Positions 47,249 through 56,269 of a stretch of 64,000 nucleotides of DNA are shown one piece after another; within the stretch, counting starts at the first letter, position 1; every line of letters begins with the position of its first letter. The position numbers were made by a program, and so were the translations under genes. Below the pieces are notes generated by a model, which made no database searches, had not been told where the DNA came from, and saw only the letters and a list, made by a program, of their open reading frames with translations. This DNA is from JADCRZ01 sp031399065 (GTDB lineage Bacteria > Bacteroidota > Bacteroidia > Chitinophagales > Chitinophagaceae), in NCBI GenBank assembly GCA_031399065.1, contig JANNOM010000009.1:1-64000 (forward strand), written 5' to 3'.

Positions 47249-49165
47249 ATGAAACTCAATATATTTTTTGCCATCCTGTTATTGTCAACTGCTTTTTCAT
47301 GTGAAAAGAAGTTAGACCTTGTACCCACTGATTTCCTGGCTCCTGCAAATTATTATGAAACCCGTGTGCAAATGGAAGCGGCACTGGCGGGGGTATACGA
47401 TGCGCTGCTGAACCGGTTTACTTATTCAGAAGAGTATCAATATGCATTCACCAGCGGCACGGATGAAAATGCCACTAACCAGCGCATCAACAATTTTGAC
47501 ATACCGGCCCATTATAATGCCACCAGTGCCAGCGTTTATATAGGAGGCTTCTGGCAGCAATTGTATGTGGGTGTAAACAGGGCAAACCTGTTGTTGCAGA
47601 ATATCGATAAGCCTACGGATTTAACGGCCGAACAACGCAATTTTATCCGTGGAGAAGCCATGTTTTTACGCGCTTATTATTATTTTATGCTTACGCAGTG
47701 GTTTGGTGATGTACCCTTATCTACCACACCTACTACTTCCCTTCAAACTGCGCAACTGGCAAGAACTCCATCCATACAGGTATACGATTTCATCATAAAA
47801 GAAATGACTACCGCCGACAGCCTTCTTGCCAATCAGAAAGCGACGGCTTTCGCTTATAGCGAAAAAGTGACGCAAACAGTGGTTGAAGGAATGCTGGCCC
47901 GTGTTTGCCTGTATGCGGCAGGGCACCCGGTAAACGACACAAAGAGGTATTTAGAAGCCGCGCAATGGGCCACCAAAGTAATGAGTTCCGGACTTCATTC
48001 TCTGAACCCCGATTTTCAACAGGTATTCATTAACCATACCGCAGACCAGTACGATAATATGCACCGGGAAAGTATGTGGGAAGTAGGTGCCACTTTTCTA
48101 CCAGGAGCTACCCAGTTAAGAGAAGGGTCGCATACAAGGGTCGGTATAAGTAATGCCCTCAGCATTAACAACTTATATGGAAGATCGTATGGTTGGGACA
48201 GAGCCACTGCCCGTTTGTATTACACGTACGAAAATGGAGATCTCCGCCGCGATTGGTCTATTTCTCCTTTTACGTACACAGGCGGAACGCTCAGCACAGC
48301 CCCTACGGAAAACTATTATGCTGCAACGGCCACTAAATGGGCTCGCTTCCCCGGAAAGTGGCGTAGGCAATATGAAATTGCCCGGCCTGCCGATAACAAT
48401 ATAAGCCCTAAGAACATACCTGTTCTTCGTTATGCCGATGTACTGCTGATGTTTGCAGAAGCTGAAAATGAGGTAAATGGTCCCACACCGGCAGCAATAG
48501 AAGCAGTTAATCTCGTAAGAAGAAGAGCTTTTGGTATCACCAAAGGTTCTAAGGGAATAAGTAATATTGTTATCGACAATGGCGGAACGGGTTATTCTTC
48601 TACCGCACCTACTATTACTTTCACCGGAGGTACAAGGGTAGTAAGGCCTGCCGGCCCCTACGGTACGGTGGCAAATGCGGAACCCCGCGCGGTCGTTACA
48701 GTCTCAGTAGGAGCAATTACCAGCGTAACGATCGTTACTACCGGGGATGGATATACTACCGCACCAACGGTAACGCTCTCAGGTACTAATACAAGTGCTA
48801 AATTAACCGCCGTACTGGCTACCAGTGCAGACCTTAAACCTGCGGAGTACGCATCAAAAGAATTATTCCGCAAGCTGATACAGGATGAACGTATGCGCGA
48901 ACTTTCTTTTGAGTACCTGAGAAGGCAGGACCTTAAACGCTGGAACCTATTACAGGAAAAAGTACTCCAGTTAGCCGATGAAGCCGTGAACGGAAGTCAG
49001 ACCCAGCTTCCCGACGGAACCCAGTTGTTTCCCGCTGCTGCTACAGGCGACAGACCACAGTATGTTACAGGAGCTACCTATTATTCTCCGAAATGGGTAT
49101 ATTTCCCTATTCCCATTCAGGAGATTGTTAACAATAAACTTGCTACGCAGAACGAAGGCTTTTGA
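47249..49165 (+). CDS. SusD-family surface glycan-binding lipoprotein with a beta-repeat insertion
   Basis: A 638-residue SusD-family lipoprotein, longer than usual. The lipobox is FSC (LLSTAFSCEKK), the helical motif FIRGEAMFLRAYYYFMLTQW lies near 130-150, and the C-terminal signature IQDERMRELSFEYLRRQDLK is intact. Between VRRRAFG and the SADLKPAEY segment lies an insertion at about 431-523 with two related units: NIVIDNGGTGYSSTAPTITF and SVTIVTTGDGYTTAPTVTLS. GxGYxxAPTVT repeats are otherwise seen in phage tail and adhesin-like proteins. The insertion keeps the frame, so the protein is likely functional, and it could add a binding surface. Partner of the preceding SusC. Confidence 0.92.
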   Translation: MKLNIFFAILLLSTAFSCEKKLDLVPTDFLAPANYYETRVQMEAALAGVYDALLNRFTYSEEYQYAFTSGTDENATNQRINNFDIPAHYNATSASVYIGGFWQQLYVGVNRANLLLQNIDKPTDLTAEQRNFIRGEAMFLRAYYYFMLTQWFGDVPLSTTPTTSLQTAQLARTPSIQVYDFIIKEMTTADSLLANQKATAFAYSEKVTQTVVEGMLARVCLYAAGHPVNDTKRYLEAAQWATKVMSSGLHSLNPDFQQVFINHTADQYDNMHRESMWEVGATFLPGATQLREGSHTRVGISNALSINNLYGRSYGWDRATARLYYTYENGDLRRDWSISPFTYTGGTLSTAPTENYYAATATKWARFPGKWRRQYEIARPADNNISPKNIPVLRYADVLLMFAEAENEVNGPTPAAIEAVNLVRRRAFGITKGSKGISNIVIDNGGTGYSSTAPTITFTGGTRVVRPAGPYGTVANAEPRAVVTVSVGAITSVTIVTTGDGYTTAPTVTLSGTNTSAKLTAVLATSADLKPAEYASKELFRKLIQDERMRELSFEYLRRQDLKRWNLLQEKVLQLADEAVNGSQTQLPDGTQLFPAAATGDRPQYVTGATYYSPKWVYFPIPIQEIVNNKLATQNEGF

Positions 49166-49189
49166 TTGCTTACTATAAAAACTATTTAT

Positions 49190-50116
49190 ATGAAATTATT
49201 ATCGACAGTGCTGGCAGTACCTGCTTTGCTTGGCATGTTATCCTGTAACAAGGTAAACGTGGAATCACCAGATGACTTTAATGTGGCGTTGCAGGGAACA
49301 ACTTTTTCAGTAAACGATTCTGTCCGGTTTACGCTTCAGGGAAATCCTGATAACATACTGTTTTATTCCGGGGAAAAAGGATTCGAATATGAAAAGAGGA
49401 ACGTTTTTACTGCTGACGGAGGAATTCCCCAAATGCAATTTATCGGAAACGTAAACTTCGGTGACCTTTCGATTGCTAACCGTAATCTAAGTGTTCTGGT
49501 ATCTACCGATTTCAATGGTAACTACAATGCAGCCGGCGTTCAGTCTGCTACCTGGACGGATATTACCAGTAGGGCCATTCTACCGGCGGCCGTCAACACC
49601 AATACTGCATCCGGTATTATAAATCTTTCAGACCTGAAAGTGGATCAAAAGCCTATTTACGTAGCGTTCCGGTATGTTTCGCAAAGTCCGGCAACGCTTA
49701 AACAGCGGCAATGGACTATCAGCGGCTTCCAGTTTAATACGCAGTTCCCGGATGGAAGGACGTTTGCCAATGCGAACAGTATGTATACAGGCGGTTTTGG
49801 TACGGTTGATCTGGCAGGTGCTGCAGATACCTGGACGAGACCTACTTCAGTTACTTCTACGAATATTCAAAAAAAAGGGCTCGACCCGGGTGTTGAAGCC
49901 GATGATGACTGGTCCATCACGAAAGCGTTTGATATCAGCAAAGCCAACAGGAGTACCGGTGAGGTGCTGAAACATATTTCTTACCTCACACCGCCGGCGT
50001 ATGCATATAAGTATGCAGCACCGGGAACATATAAAGTAGTATTTGTTGCTCAAAACAGTATTAAGGGTACTACTAAGGAAGTGGTACGCGAATTCAACAT
50101 TACCGTCACACCTTAA
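49190..50116 (+). CDS. DUF5017 surface lipoprotein
   Basis: A 308-residue lipoprotein with lipobox LSC (LLGMLSCNKVNV). The DUF5017 family is found after SusD in polysaccharide-utilisation loci and is thought to act as an additional surface glycan-binding protein, as SusE/SusF do. Visible landmarks are SVNDSVRFTLQGNPDNILFY followed by SGEKGFEYEKR, STDFNGNY, a central YVAFRYVSQSPATLKQRQWT and the last strand TYKVVFVAQNSIKGTTKEVV. The frame opens at 49166, but ATG 49190 precedes the signal. It is the third gene of the operon, 24 bases after SusD. Confidence 0.85.
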   Translation: MKLLSTVLAVPALLGMLSCNKVNVESPDDFNVALQGTTFSVNDSVRFTLQGNPDNILFYSGEKGFEYEKRNVFTADGGIPQMQFIGNVNFGDLSIANRNLSVLVSTDFNGNYNAAGVQSATWTDITSRAILPAAVNTNTASGIINLSDLKVDQKPIYVAFRYVSQSPATLKQRQWTISGFQFNTQFPDGRTFANANSMYTGGFGTVDLAGAADTWTRPTSVTSTNIQKKGLDPGVEADDDWSITKAFDISKANRSTGEVLKHISYLTPPAYAYKYAAPGTYKVVFVAQNSIKGTTKEVVREFNITVTP

Positions 50117-50124
50117 TCATACCT

Positions 50125-51978
50125 GTGCACAATATTTGTAAAACGACACTGCTGTATGCAGGTGTATATTGTTTCTTTCTGTCGGGAAGCATAACACATG
50201 CCGAGGCTCAAACCTTCAGTCAGTCGTCACCAGACGGCAAAACGGTCGCAGTGGTGGAACTGGACGTCAGCAAGGCGTTGCGATATAGTATGCTTCGTTA
50301 CAATGTGCCGTTAGTAAATGCTTCCACGTTAGGGTTGTCTTTTACGGGAGGAAGCTCTATCGGAAAAAAAGTAATTATAACTTCTTCTAAAAAGAAAAAC
50401 CACCGGGAAACCTTTGCCTGGCCTTTTGGGGAAAGGGACTCCATTACCAATCATTTTAATGAACTGGCACTGTACTGCAAGGAGGCGGACGGTGCCGGTT
50501 TCGTTGTGCGTTTCCGTGTATTCAACGATTGTATAGGTTTCAGATACGAGTATAATCCGGTATCAGACACCCCGTTGAATATAGTGGATGAACACACCAG
50601 CTTCCAGCTCGCCCGGTCGTACCTGCTGTACCAGTACAACCAGGAAACAGAGTTCTCTGCCCTGCCGGTAGATACCTCTTTGAAAAAAACCTGCGACCTG
50701 CCCGCTACGCTGGCATCAGAAAGCGGCTATATAAGTATAGGAGAAGCTTTTAATATGGATTATACGAAGGCGGTTTTGAAAGGCGGTACAACAACCAACA
50801 TGCTTTCCATTTCGTTGGGAAAAGATCCCGTAATAGTGAAAAAAGAATTCATTTCGCCCTGGCGCACCATTGCTTTTTCCGCTACAGCCATAGGCCTTCA
50901 TGCTTTCAGCGATCTTCCGTTCCGGCTCACCGATCCCGGCACACAGGACGCTTCACGGTTCCGGCCAGGGAAACTGATAAGAGCCAAGCTTACCACAAAA
51001 GATGGAAAAGCCTGTATTGATTTCGCCAAAAAAAACAATCTTCAATATATCTTGTTTGACGCCGGATGGTATGGAAAGGAATTCAATTCCTCCTCCGATC
51101 CGCTTACGGTGATTCCTGCAATCGATATGCAGGAAGTGGTTGCTTATGGAAAGAAAAAGAATATCGGCGTAATTCTGTATGTAAATTATGTAGGTTTAAA
51201 ACAGAAGCTGGATAGCATACTGTTACAATACCAGTCATGGGGAATTGCTGGTATGAAATTCGGATTCGTGGATGGCATCCGGCAACAGGGTATCACCTGG
51301 CTAATGGAGGCAGTAAAAAAGGCGACCGACAAAGGATTTATAGTAGATGTTCATGACAACTACAAACCCACCGGCATTAGCAGGAAGTATCCGGGCTGGT
51401 TTACGCAGGAAGGTATCCGGGGAAATGAACATGCTTCGGAAGCCTTACATAACAACATACTGCCTTATACCCGTTTTCTGGCAGGCGCCGCCGATTATAC
51501 GTTCTGTTACCCCAATGCGAATGAATCGTTTAACCGCAGCAGGATGTCAAAGAATGTACTGGTAAGCAAAGCGCATCAACTGGCATTGACGGTTATTTAT
51601 TACAGTCCTTTACAGGCGGTGTTCTGGTATGGTGCCCCCGAGGATTATCGTAATGAAACCGAAATCGAGTTTTTTAAACTCGTACCTACCGTTTGGAACC
51701 AGTCCATTTACCTGAAGGGAAAGATAGGCACCTATACCTCTGTAGCCAGGAAGAATGGACGGAACTGGTTTATAGGCAGCATTGCAGGGCTCGAAGACTG
51801 GAACGACAGCATTCCTCTTTCTTTCCTTGACAAAGGCAGTCAATACAAGGCAGTCGTATTCGAAGATGACGGCGAAGGCAGCATTATCCGGAAAGAAATG
51901 ACGGTAAAAAAAGACGGTAAAATAAAAATTCAAATTAAATCAAAAGGCGGACAGGCTATTTATCTTACTCCTATGTGA
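50125..51978 (+). CDS. Glycoside hydrolase family 97
   Basis: A 617-residue GH97 enzyme of the alpha-glucosidase/alpha-galactosidase family found almost only in Bacteroidota. A signal peptide (ending SITHAEAQ) is followed by the N-terminal beta-sandwich (SQSSPDGKTVAVVELD; NHFNELALYCKE; FRVFNDCIGFRYEY), the TIM barrel (LFDAGWYGKEF; GIAGMKFGFVDG; DVHDNYKPTGISRKYPGWFT) and a C-terminal sheet. D383 in FGFVDG sits where retaining alpha-galactosidases of the family have their nucleophile. E429 or E435 in TQEGIRGNE would be the acid/base. This points to the retaining, galactosidase-like branch rather than the inverting SusB-like branch; that subdivision is inferred. Start is GTG 50125, since no ATG lies before the signal. 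Eight bases follow the DUF5017 gene. Confidence 0.9.
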   Translation: MHNICKTTLLYAGVYCFFLSGSITHAEAQTFSQSSPDGKTVAVVELDVSKALRYSMLRYNVPLVNASTLGLSFTGGSSIGKKVIITSSKKKNHRETFAWPFGERDSITNHFNELALYCKEADGAGFVVRFRVFNDCIGFRYEYNPVSDTPLNIVDEHTSFQLARSYLLYQYNQETEFSALPVDTSLKKTCDLPATLASESGYISIGEAFNMDYTKAVLKGGTTTNMLSISLGKDPVIVKKEFISPWRTIAFSATAIGLHAFSDLPFRLTDPGTQDASRFRPGKLIRAKLTTKDGKACIDFAKKNNLQYILFDAGWYGKEFNSSSDPLTVIPAIDMQEVVAYGKKKNIGVILYVNYVGLKQKLDSILLQYQSWGIAGMKFGFVDGIRQQGITWLMEAVKKATDKGFIVDVHDNYKPTGISRKYPGWFTQEGIRGNEHASEALHNNILPYTRFLAGAADYTFCYPNANESFNRSRMSKNVLVSKAHQLALTVIYYSPLQAVFWYGAPEDYRNETEIEFFKLVPTVWNQSIYLKGKIGTYTSVARKNGRNWFIGSIAGLEDWNDSIPLSFLDKGSQYKAVVFEDDGEGSIIRKEMTVKKDGKIKIQIKSKGGQAIYLTPM

Positions 51979-52020
51979 TGGCTTAATGGATAGTCCGTAG
52001 AAGTGAATTAAATCTTCATA

Positions 52021-53535
52021 ATGAAAAATAGCTTTTTAATAGTAATGATATTTATTATAGCTTCTCCGGGTATATCCTACACCCAATGGAAGTCCGAATG
52101 GGTGAGATACGGCCGCAACGGAAAGCTGGTTTACAAGCAAGACGAAAGAGGAAACCGTATACCCGATTTCTCCATGGTGGGGTACAAAACCGGTAATACA
52201 CCATTTCCTCAGTATGCTATTGTAAAAACGCTTGTTCCTTCTGGTAAGGACGATACCCGCCAGATACAGGATGCTATTAACGAGCTGGGGGAAATGCCCC
52301 TGGTAAATGAACAGCGGGGTTGCATAGTGTTGAAAAAAGGCGATTATATTGTAAGCAAGCCCATTTATATTGTGCATAGCGGCATTCAGCTGAAAGGGGA
52401 GGGTGATGGTGAAATAGAAACGGTGATACGGTATATAGCATCCAGCCAAAGCGATTTATTTATCATTGGAAGTAAGGATTCATTAACCCGGACACCGGGT
52501 ACCATGCAGTATATTACAGACGAATATATACCTGTTGGTGCGAACACTTTTAACGTAGCCACTACCGGGTCGCTAAACAAGGGTGATCATATACTGGTAT
52601 CCAGGCCGGCAACCGCAGAATGGATACACGAAATAGGAATGGATAGCATTCGCAAATTACCACCGAATGGAAGGCAGTGGACACCGGCAGAATATGGTTT
52701 GCATTATGAACGGGTAATTACCTCCATAGATAGGAATAAAAACCTGGTTACAGTGCATGCCCCCATAGTGATGCCAATCGACAAAAAATACGGTGGGGCA
52801 ACCATATACAAATACCGGTATAACGAACGCGTGAGCAATACCGGTATCGAACATATAAGAATGGTATCTTCTTTTACTTCCGATACGGCTGAAGATCATG
52901 GCTGGAATGCAATACTGATAAGAAATGCCGAGCATTGCTGGGTAGATAAGGTTACGGCTGTTCATTTTGGCTATAGTTGTACAAATATTGCAGCTACATC
53001 CCGCAATATTACGGTCAGTAATTCCTCCTGCCTGGATCCCGTATCCCGGATTCACGGCGGCAGAAGGTATTCGTTTAACTGCGACGGACAGTTGAATCTG
53101 ATAAAAAACTGCATTACACGTAACGGCCGTCACGATTATGTTACCGGGGGTAGAACCTGCGGCCCTAACGTGTTTGTACATTCATCATCCACAAAAGCAC
53201 ATGCCGACATCGGACCCCATAACAGATGGGCTACGGGTTGCCTGTTCGATAATATCGTTACGGATGGCGAAATAAGGGTTCAGGACCGTGGGCCTTCAGG
53301 CACTGGCCATGGGTGGTCGGGTGCTTACCAGGTTTTCTGGAACTGTAAAGCAAAAGATATGGTTTGTCAGCAACCGCCTATGTCACTCAACTGGAACATA
53401 GGAGCAAAATCCATAAAGGGTAAGCCCTGGAATAAAAGGCCGGATGGTATCTGGGAAGGAACAGGGGAAAGCAATATGGAAATCACTTCCTTGTATGACG
53501 CACAGATGAAAGAAAGAAATGATGCAAAAAAATAA
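52021..53535 (+). CDS. Secreted beta-helix protein, putative lyase or hydrolase
   Basis: A 504-residue exported protein with a signal peptide (FLIVMIFIIASPGISYTQ) and a right-handed parallel beta-helix of the pectate-lyase superfamily. The entry DDTRQIQDAINELG and then CIVLKKGDYIVSKPIYIVHS and GIQLKGEGDGE at about 76-130 are the typical first coils. Middle and late coils show HCWVDKVTAVHFGYSCTNIA and IKNCITRNGRHDYVTGGRTC. Conserved His, Arg and Asp residues are present, but no catalytic set can be assigned. The family is not recognised beyond the fold. Its place between GH97 and a sulfatase in a uronic-acid-related operon suggests it acts on the glycan backbone. Its end overlaps the sulfatase start by 17 bases. 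Confidence 0.75.
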   Translation: MKNSFLIVMIFIIASPGISYTQWKSEWVRYGRNGKLVYKQDERGNRIPDFSMVGYKTGNTPFPQYAIVKTLVPSGKDDTRQIQDAINELGEMPLVNEQRGCIVLKKGDYIVSKPIYIVHSGIQLKGEGDGEIETVIRYIASSQSDLFIIGSKDSLTRTPGTMQYITDEYIPVGANTFNVATTGSLNKGDHILVSRPATAEWIHEIGMDSIRKLPPNGRQWTPAEYGLHYERVITSIDRNKNLVTVHAPIVMPIDKKYGGATIYKYRYNERVSNTGIEHIRMVSSFTSDTAEDHGWNAILIRNAEHCWVDKVTAVHFGYSCTNIAATSRNITVSNSSCLDPVSRIHGGRRYSFNCDGQLNLIKNCITRNGRHDYVTGGRTCGPNVFVHSSSTKAHADIGPHNRWATGCLFDNIVTDGEIRVQDRGPSGTGHGWSGAYQVFWNCKAKDMVCQQPPMSLNWNIGAKSIKGKPWNKRPDGIWEGTGESNMEITSLYDAQMKERNDAKK

Positions 53536-55000
53536 TATAATGAGCATAACTCAATGTAAGCTATTGATGATCTTATTGCTGGCACATACTTTATCGCCCG
53601 CTCAGAAAGGGATTTCTAAACCTAATATCGTTTTCATTTATACAGACGATCAGCGTTTCGATGCAATGAGCATCGTACAAATGGAGCAAGGTAAAAAAGC
53701 CCGGTTCCCTTACCTGAAAACTCCTAATATGGACCGGATAGCAAAGGAAGGAGTGCGCTTCAGGAATGCCTTCGTCACGCTCTCATTATGTTCTCCCAGC
53801 CGGGCAGCGATATTAACCGGAAGGTATAATCATTTGAACGGCATTATCGATAATTATCATCCTTTCAGGGATTCTGTCACGACTTTCCCCTCAATGCTGA
53901 AAAAAGCGGGCTATACTACCGGGTATATCGGTAAGTGGCACATGGGCAGTCAGAGCGGTAAGCGGCCCGGGTTCGACTATTCAGCCAGTTACCTGGGTCA
54001 CGGACGATATAATGACTGTCCTTTTGAAGTTAATGGCAACAATGAGCCGACCATCGGATGGGTAGATGATAAAGCTACTGACTATGCACTTGATTTTATA
54101 AAGCAGCATAAAGACGGCCCCTTCCTTGTAATGATCGGTTATAAATCCCCTCATGCCACGCCATTACCACCCGCTCGGTATACCGGTCTGTATAATTCTG
54201 ATCTTTTGACCAAACCAGTGAACGAACGTTCGAAGTCGGCCTATGTTTCTTTCGATAAGCCGGGTTATGCAGGCACCGATAAAGAGCTTTATTCATGGAC
54301 GGACAGTAATGCCAGTAGGGTAAAACCATATTTCCGAACGGTTGCCGGGGTAGATGATAATGTGGGCCGAGTGCTTGATCTGCTGAAAGAGCTGAAACTG
54401 GATAACAATACCATCGTGGTATTCACCAGCGATAACGGTTATTTCCAAGGCGAACACGGTTTATACGATAAACGAGCGGCATATGAAGAGAGTATGCGTG
54501 TTCCGTTGCTGATAAAATATCCTGCCATATTTCCCAAAGGAGCATTGGTAGATGAAATGGTACTGAACATAGACTTGCCGTCTACATTGCTCGACCTAGC
54601 CGGTGTTCAGCCGCCGGAAGTATATCAGGGTAAAAGTATAACAGGTATTATCGGTAAAAATAAAAAGAAATGGCGTACCTCCTTTTTCTATGAATATTTC
54701 TACGAGAGTAATGCAGCTGTACCTACTATACTGGCCGTTCGCACCGATGATTACAAACTGATTAAGTATCCCGGCCAGGAAGATTGGACGGAATTATTCG
54801 ATCTGAAAAGGGATCCTTATGAAATGACAAATCTGTACAACAATAAAGCATACGTTGATTTAAAAAATAAGATGGAGGCCGAATTAAAAAAACTTGAGGA
54901 AGAAACTATGTATTCCATGCCTCGGAATGCCCAGAAAAGACCTTTAGATGAAAACGGTAGATACCTACCTTATTCATCTATCAAAAAAAACAGCAAATAA
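53519..55000 (+). CDS. Sulfatase, family S1 (formylglycine-dependent)
   Basis: A 493-residue exported sulfatase that should remove sulfate esters from the target glycan. The formylglycine signature CSPSR begins at C91 (LCSPSRAAILTGRYNH), a cysteine-type site needing the anaerobic-capable or FGE-type maturase encoded elsewhere. The metal-binding pair DD at 43-44 (FIYTDDQRFD), the GKWHMG motif and the later VVFTSDNGYFQGEHG are intact. The C-terminal domain ends ELFDLKRDPYEMTNLYNN, followed by a helix. ATG 53519 overlaps the previous gene; ATG 53540 would give a shorter signal peptide and a four-base gap, and is equally plausible. The sulfated sugar cannot be read from sequence. Confidence 0.93.
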   Translation: MMQKNNIMSITQCKLLMILLLAHTLSPAQKGISKPNIVFIYTDDQRFDAMSIVQMEQGKKARFPYLKTPNMDRIAKEGVRFRNAFVTLSLCSPSRAAILTGRYNHLNGIIDNYHPFRDSVTTFPSMLKKAGYTTGYIGKWHMGSQSGKRPGFDYSASYLGHGRYNDCPFEVNGNNEPTIGWVDDKATDYALDFIKQHKDGPFLVMIGYKSPHATPLPPARYTGLYNSDLLTKPVNERSKSAYVSFDKPGYAGTDKELYSWTDSNASRVKPYFRTVAGVDDNVGRVLDLLKELKLDNNTIVVFTSDNGYFQGEHGLYDKRAAYEESMRVPLLIKYPAIFPKGALVDEMVLNIDLPSTLLDLAGVQPPEVYQGKSITGIIGKNKKKWRTSFFYEYFYESNAAVPTILAVRTDDYKLIKYPGQEDWTELFDLKRDPYEMTNLYNNKAYVDLKNKMEAELKKLEEETMYSMPRNAQKRPLDENGRYLPYSSIKKNSK

Positions 55001-55028
55001 CATTATTACGAATCTGTAAATCTATGAA

Positions 55029-56234
55029 ATGAAAATGATAAAAAGTGCATACAGCAATGAGAGGATCGCCGGAAGCACCCTGCTATGTTTATTAGTGATT
55101 GTGGCAATCAGTGCTTTTTCGAAAAAGGATGAGGAAATTAATGTCGACAAAATAATAACACTTGCCGAGAGGCAGTATTCCATGGCGATCAACGCTAATA
55201 ATGAACCGCTGAAGTTTGCCCGGTCTGTTAATGAAAGCGGACTTACCGTATATTCAAAGGCGGCTGATTGGACGAGTGGTTTCTTTGCGGGAAATCTCTG
55301 GCAATTATATCGATTCACCAAAAAGGATCAATGGAAGAAGTATGCTCAAAAATGGACGGTAAGCCTCGCAGAACAGCAATACAATGCTACTACGCACGAT
55401 CTTGGTTTTATGGTTAATGATTCCTACGGTCTGGGTTATGAGCTTACCAGAGACGATTCCTATAAGAATGTAATTATTCAGGCGTCCAAAAGTCTAAGTT
55501 CACGCTATCATCCAAAAGTGGGTGCCATCAAGTCCTGGGATAATAAAATATGGTCTTACCCGGTGATCGTGGATAACCTCATGAACCTGGAAATGTTATT
55601 CTGGGCTACCAAAGTGACCGGTGATTCTTCTTATTATAAGATTGCGGTGCAACATGCAGATACCGATCTTAAATACCGGTTCAGAAAAGATAACAGCAGT
55701 TACCATGTACTCGACTTCGACCTTAGCACGGGAAAGCTGCTGGCAAAAAAGACACACCAGGGTTTCGCGGATAGTTCCTGCTGGTCGCGCGGCCAGGCAT
55801 GGGCCATATATGGTTACACTACATTGTACAGGGAGACCAATAACCCAAAATACCTTCAGCAGGCGATCGGGGCGGCGGATTATTTTCTCGTGCAAACGGC
55901 CAGAGTAAAAGATCATATACCTTACTGGGATTTCCAGGATACTGCCATACCGAATGCCCCCAGAGATGCGTCTGCGGCGGCCATTGCTGCCAGCGGATTG
56001 CTGGAACTCAGTAAGTACGATAAGCAGCATAAAGAAAGATTCTATGGTGCTGCGGTAAATATGCTTCAAAGCCTTTCTTCTCCAGAATACCTGGCGAGCG
56101 AAGGAACCAACGGCTACTTTTTATTAAAGCACAGTGTGGGTAATAAGCCAAAGAATAGTGAAGTAGATGTGCCATTGATCTATGCAGATTATTATTTCCT
56201 GGAAGCGTTGTACCGTTATCAGCATTACAATTAA
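55029..56234 (+). CDS. Glycoside hydrolase family 88, unsaturated glucuronyl hydrolase
   Basis: A 401-residue GH88 enzyme of the alpha6/alpha6 barrel fold. It hydrolyses the unsaturated uronic acid that polysaccharide lyases leave on the new non-reducing end. The family segment DWTSGFFAGNLWQLYRFT lies at about 80-97. The two catalytic aspartates are visible: D124 in THDLGFM and D182 in YPVIVDNLMN, 58 apart, close to the 61 between D88 and D149 in Bacillus UGL. The later SCWSRGQAWAIYGYT is also characteristic. An N-terminal hydrophobic stretch (LLCLLVIVAISAF) indicates export. Its presence strongly implies a lyase in the same pathway, consistent with the next gene. Confidence 0.92.
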   Translation: MKMIKSAYSNERIAGSTLLCLLVIVAISAFSKKDEEINVDKIITLAERQYSMAINANNEPLKFARSVNESGLTVYSKAADWTSGFFAGNLWQLYRFTKKDQWKKYAQKWTVSLAEQQYNATTHDLGFMVNDSYGLGYELTRDDSYKNVIIQASKSLSSRYHPKVGAIKSWDNKIWSYPVIVDNLMNLEMLFWATKVTGDSSYYKIAVQHADTDLKYRFRKDNSSYHVLDFDLSTGKLLAKKTHQGFADSSCWSRGQAWAIYGYTTLYRETNNPKYLQQAIGAADYFLVQTARVKDHIPYWDFQDTAIPNAPRDASAAAIAASGLLELSKYDKQHKERFYGAAVNMLQSLSSPEYLASEGTNGYFLLKHSVGNKPKNSEVDVPLIYADYYFLEALYRYQHYN

Positions 56235-56269
56235 ACTTTTGCCTGTTATATAATAATAAAACGATTGCC

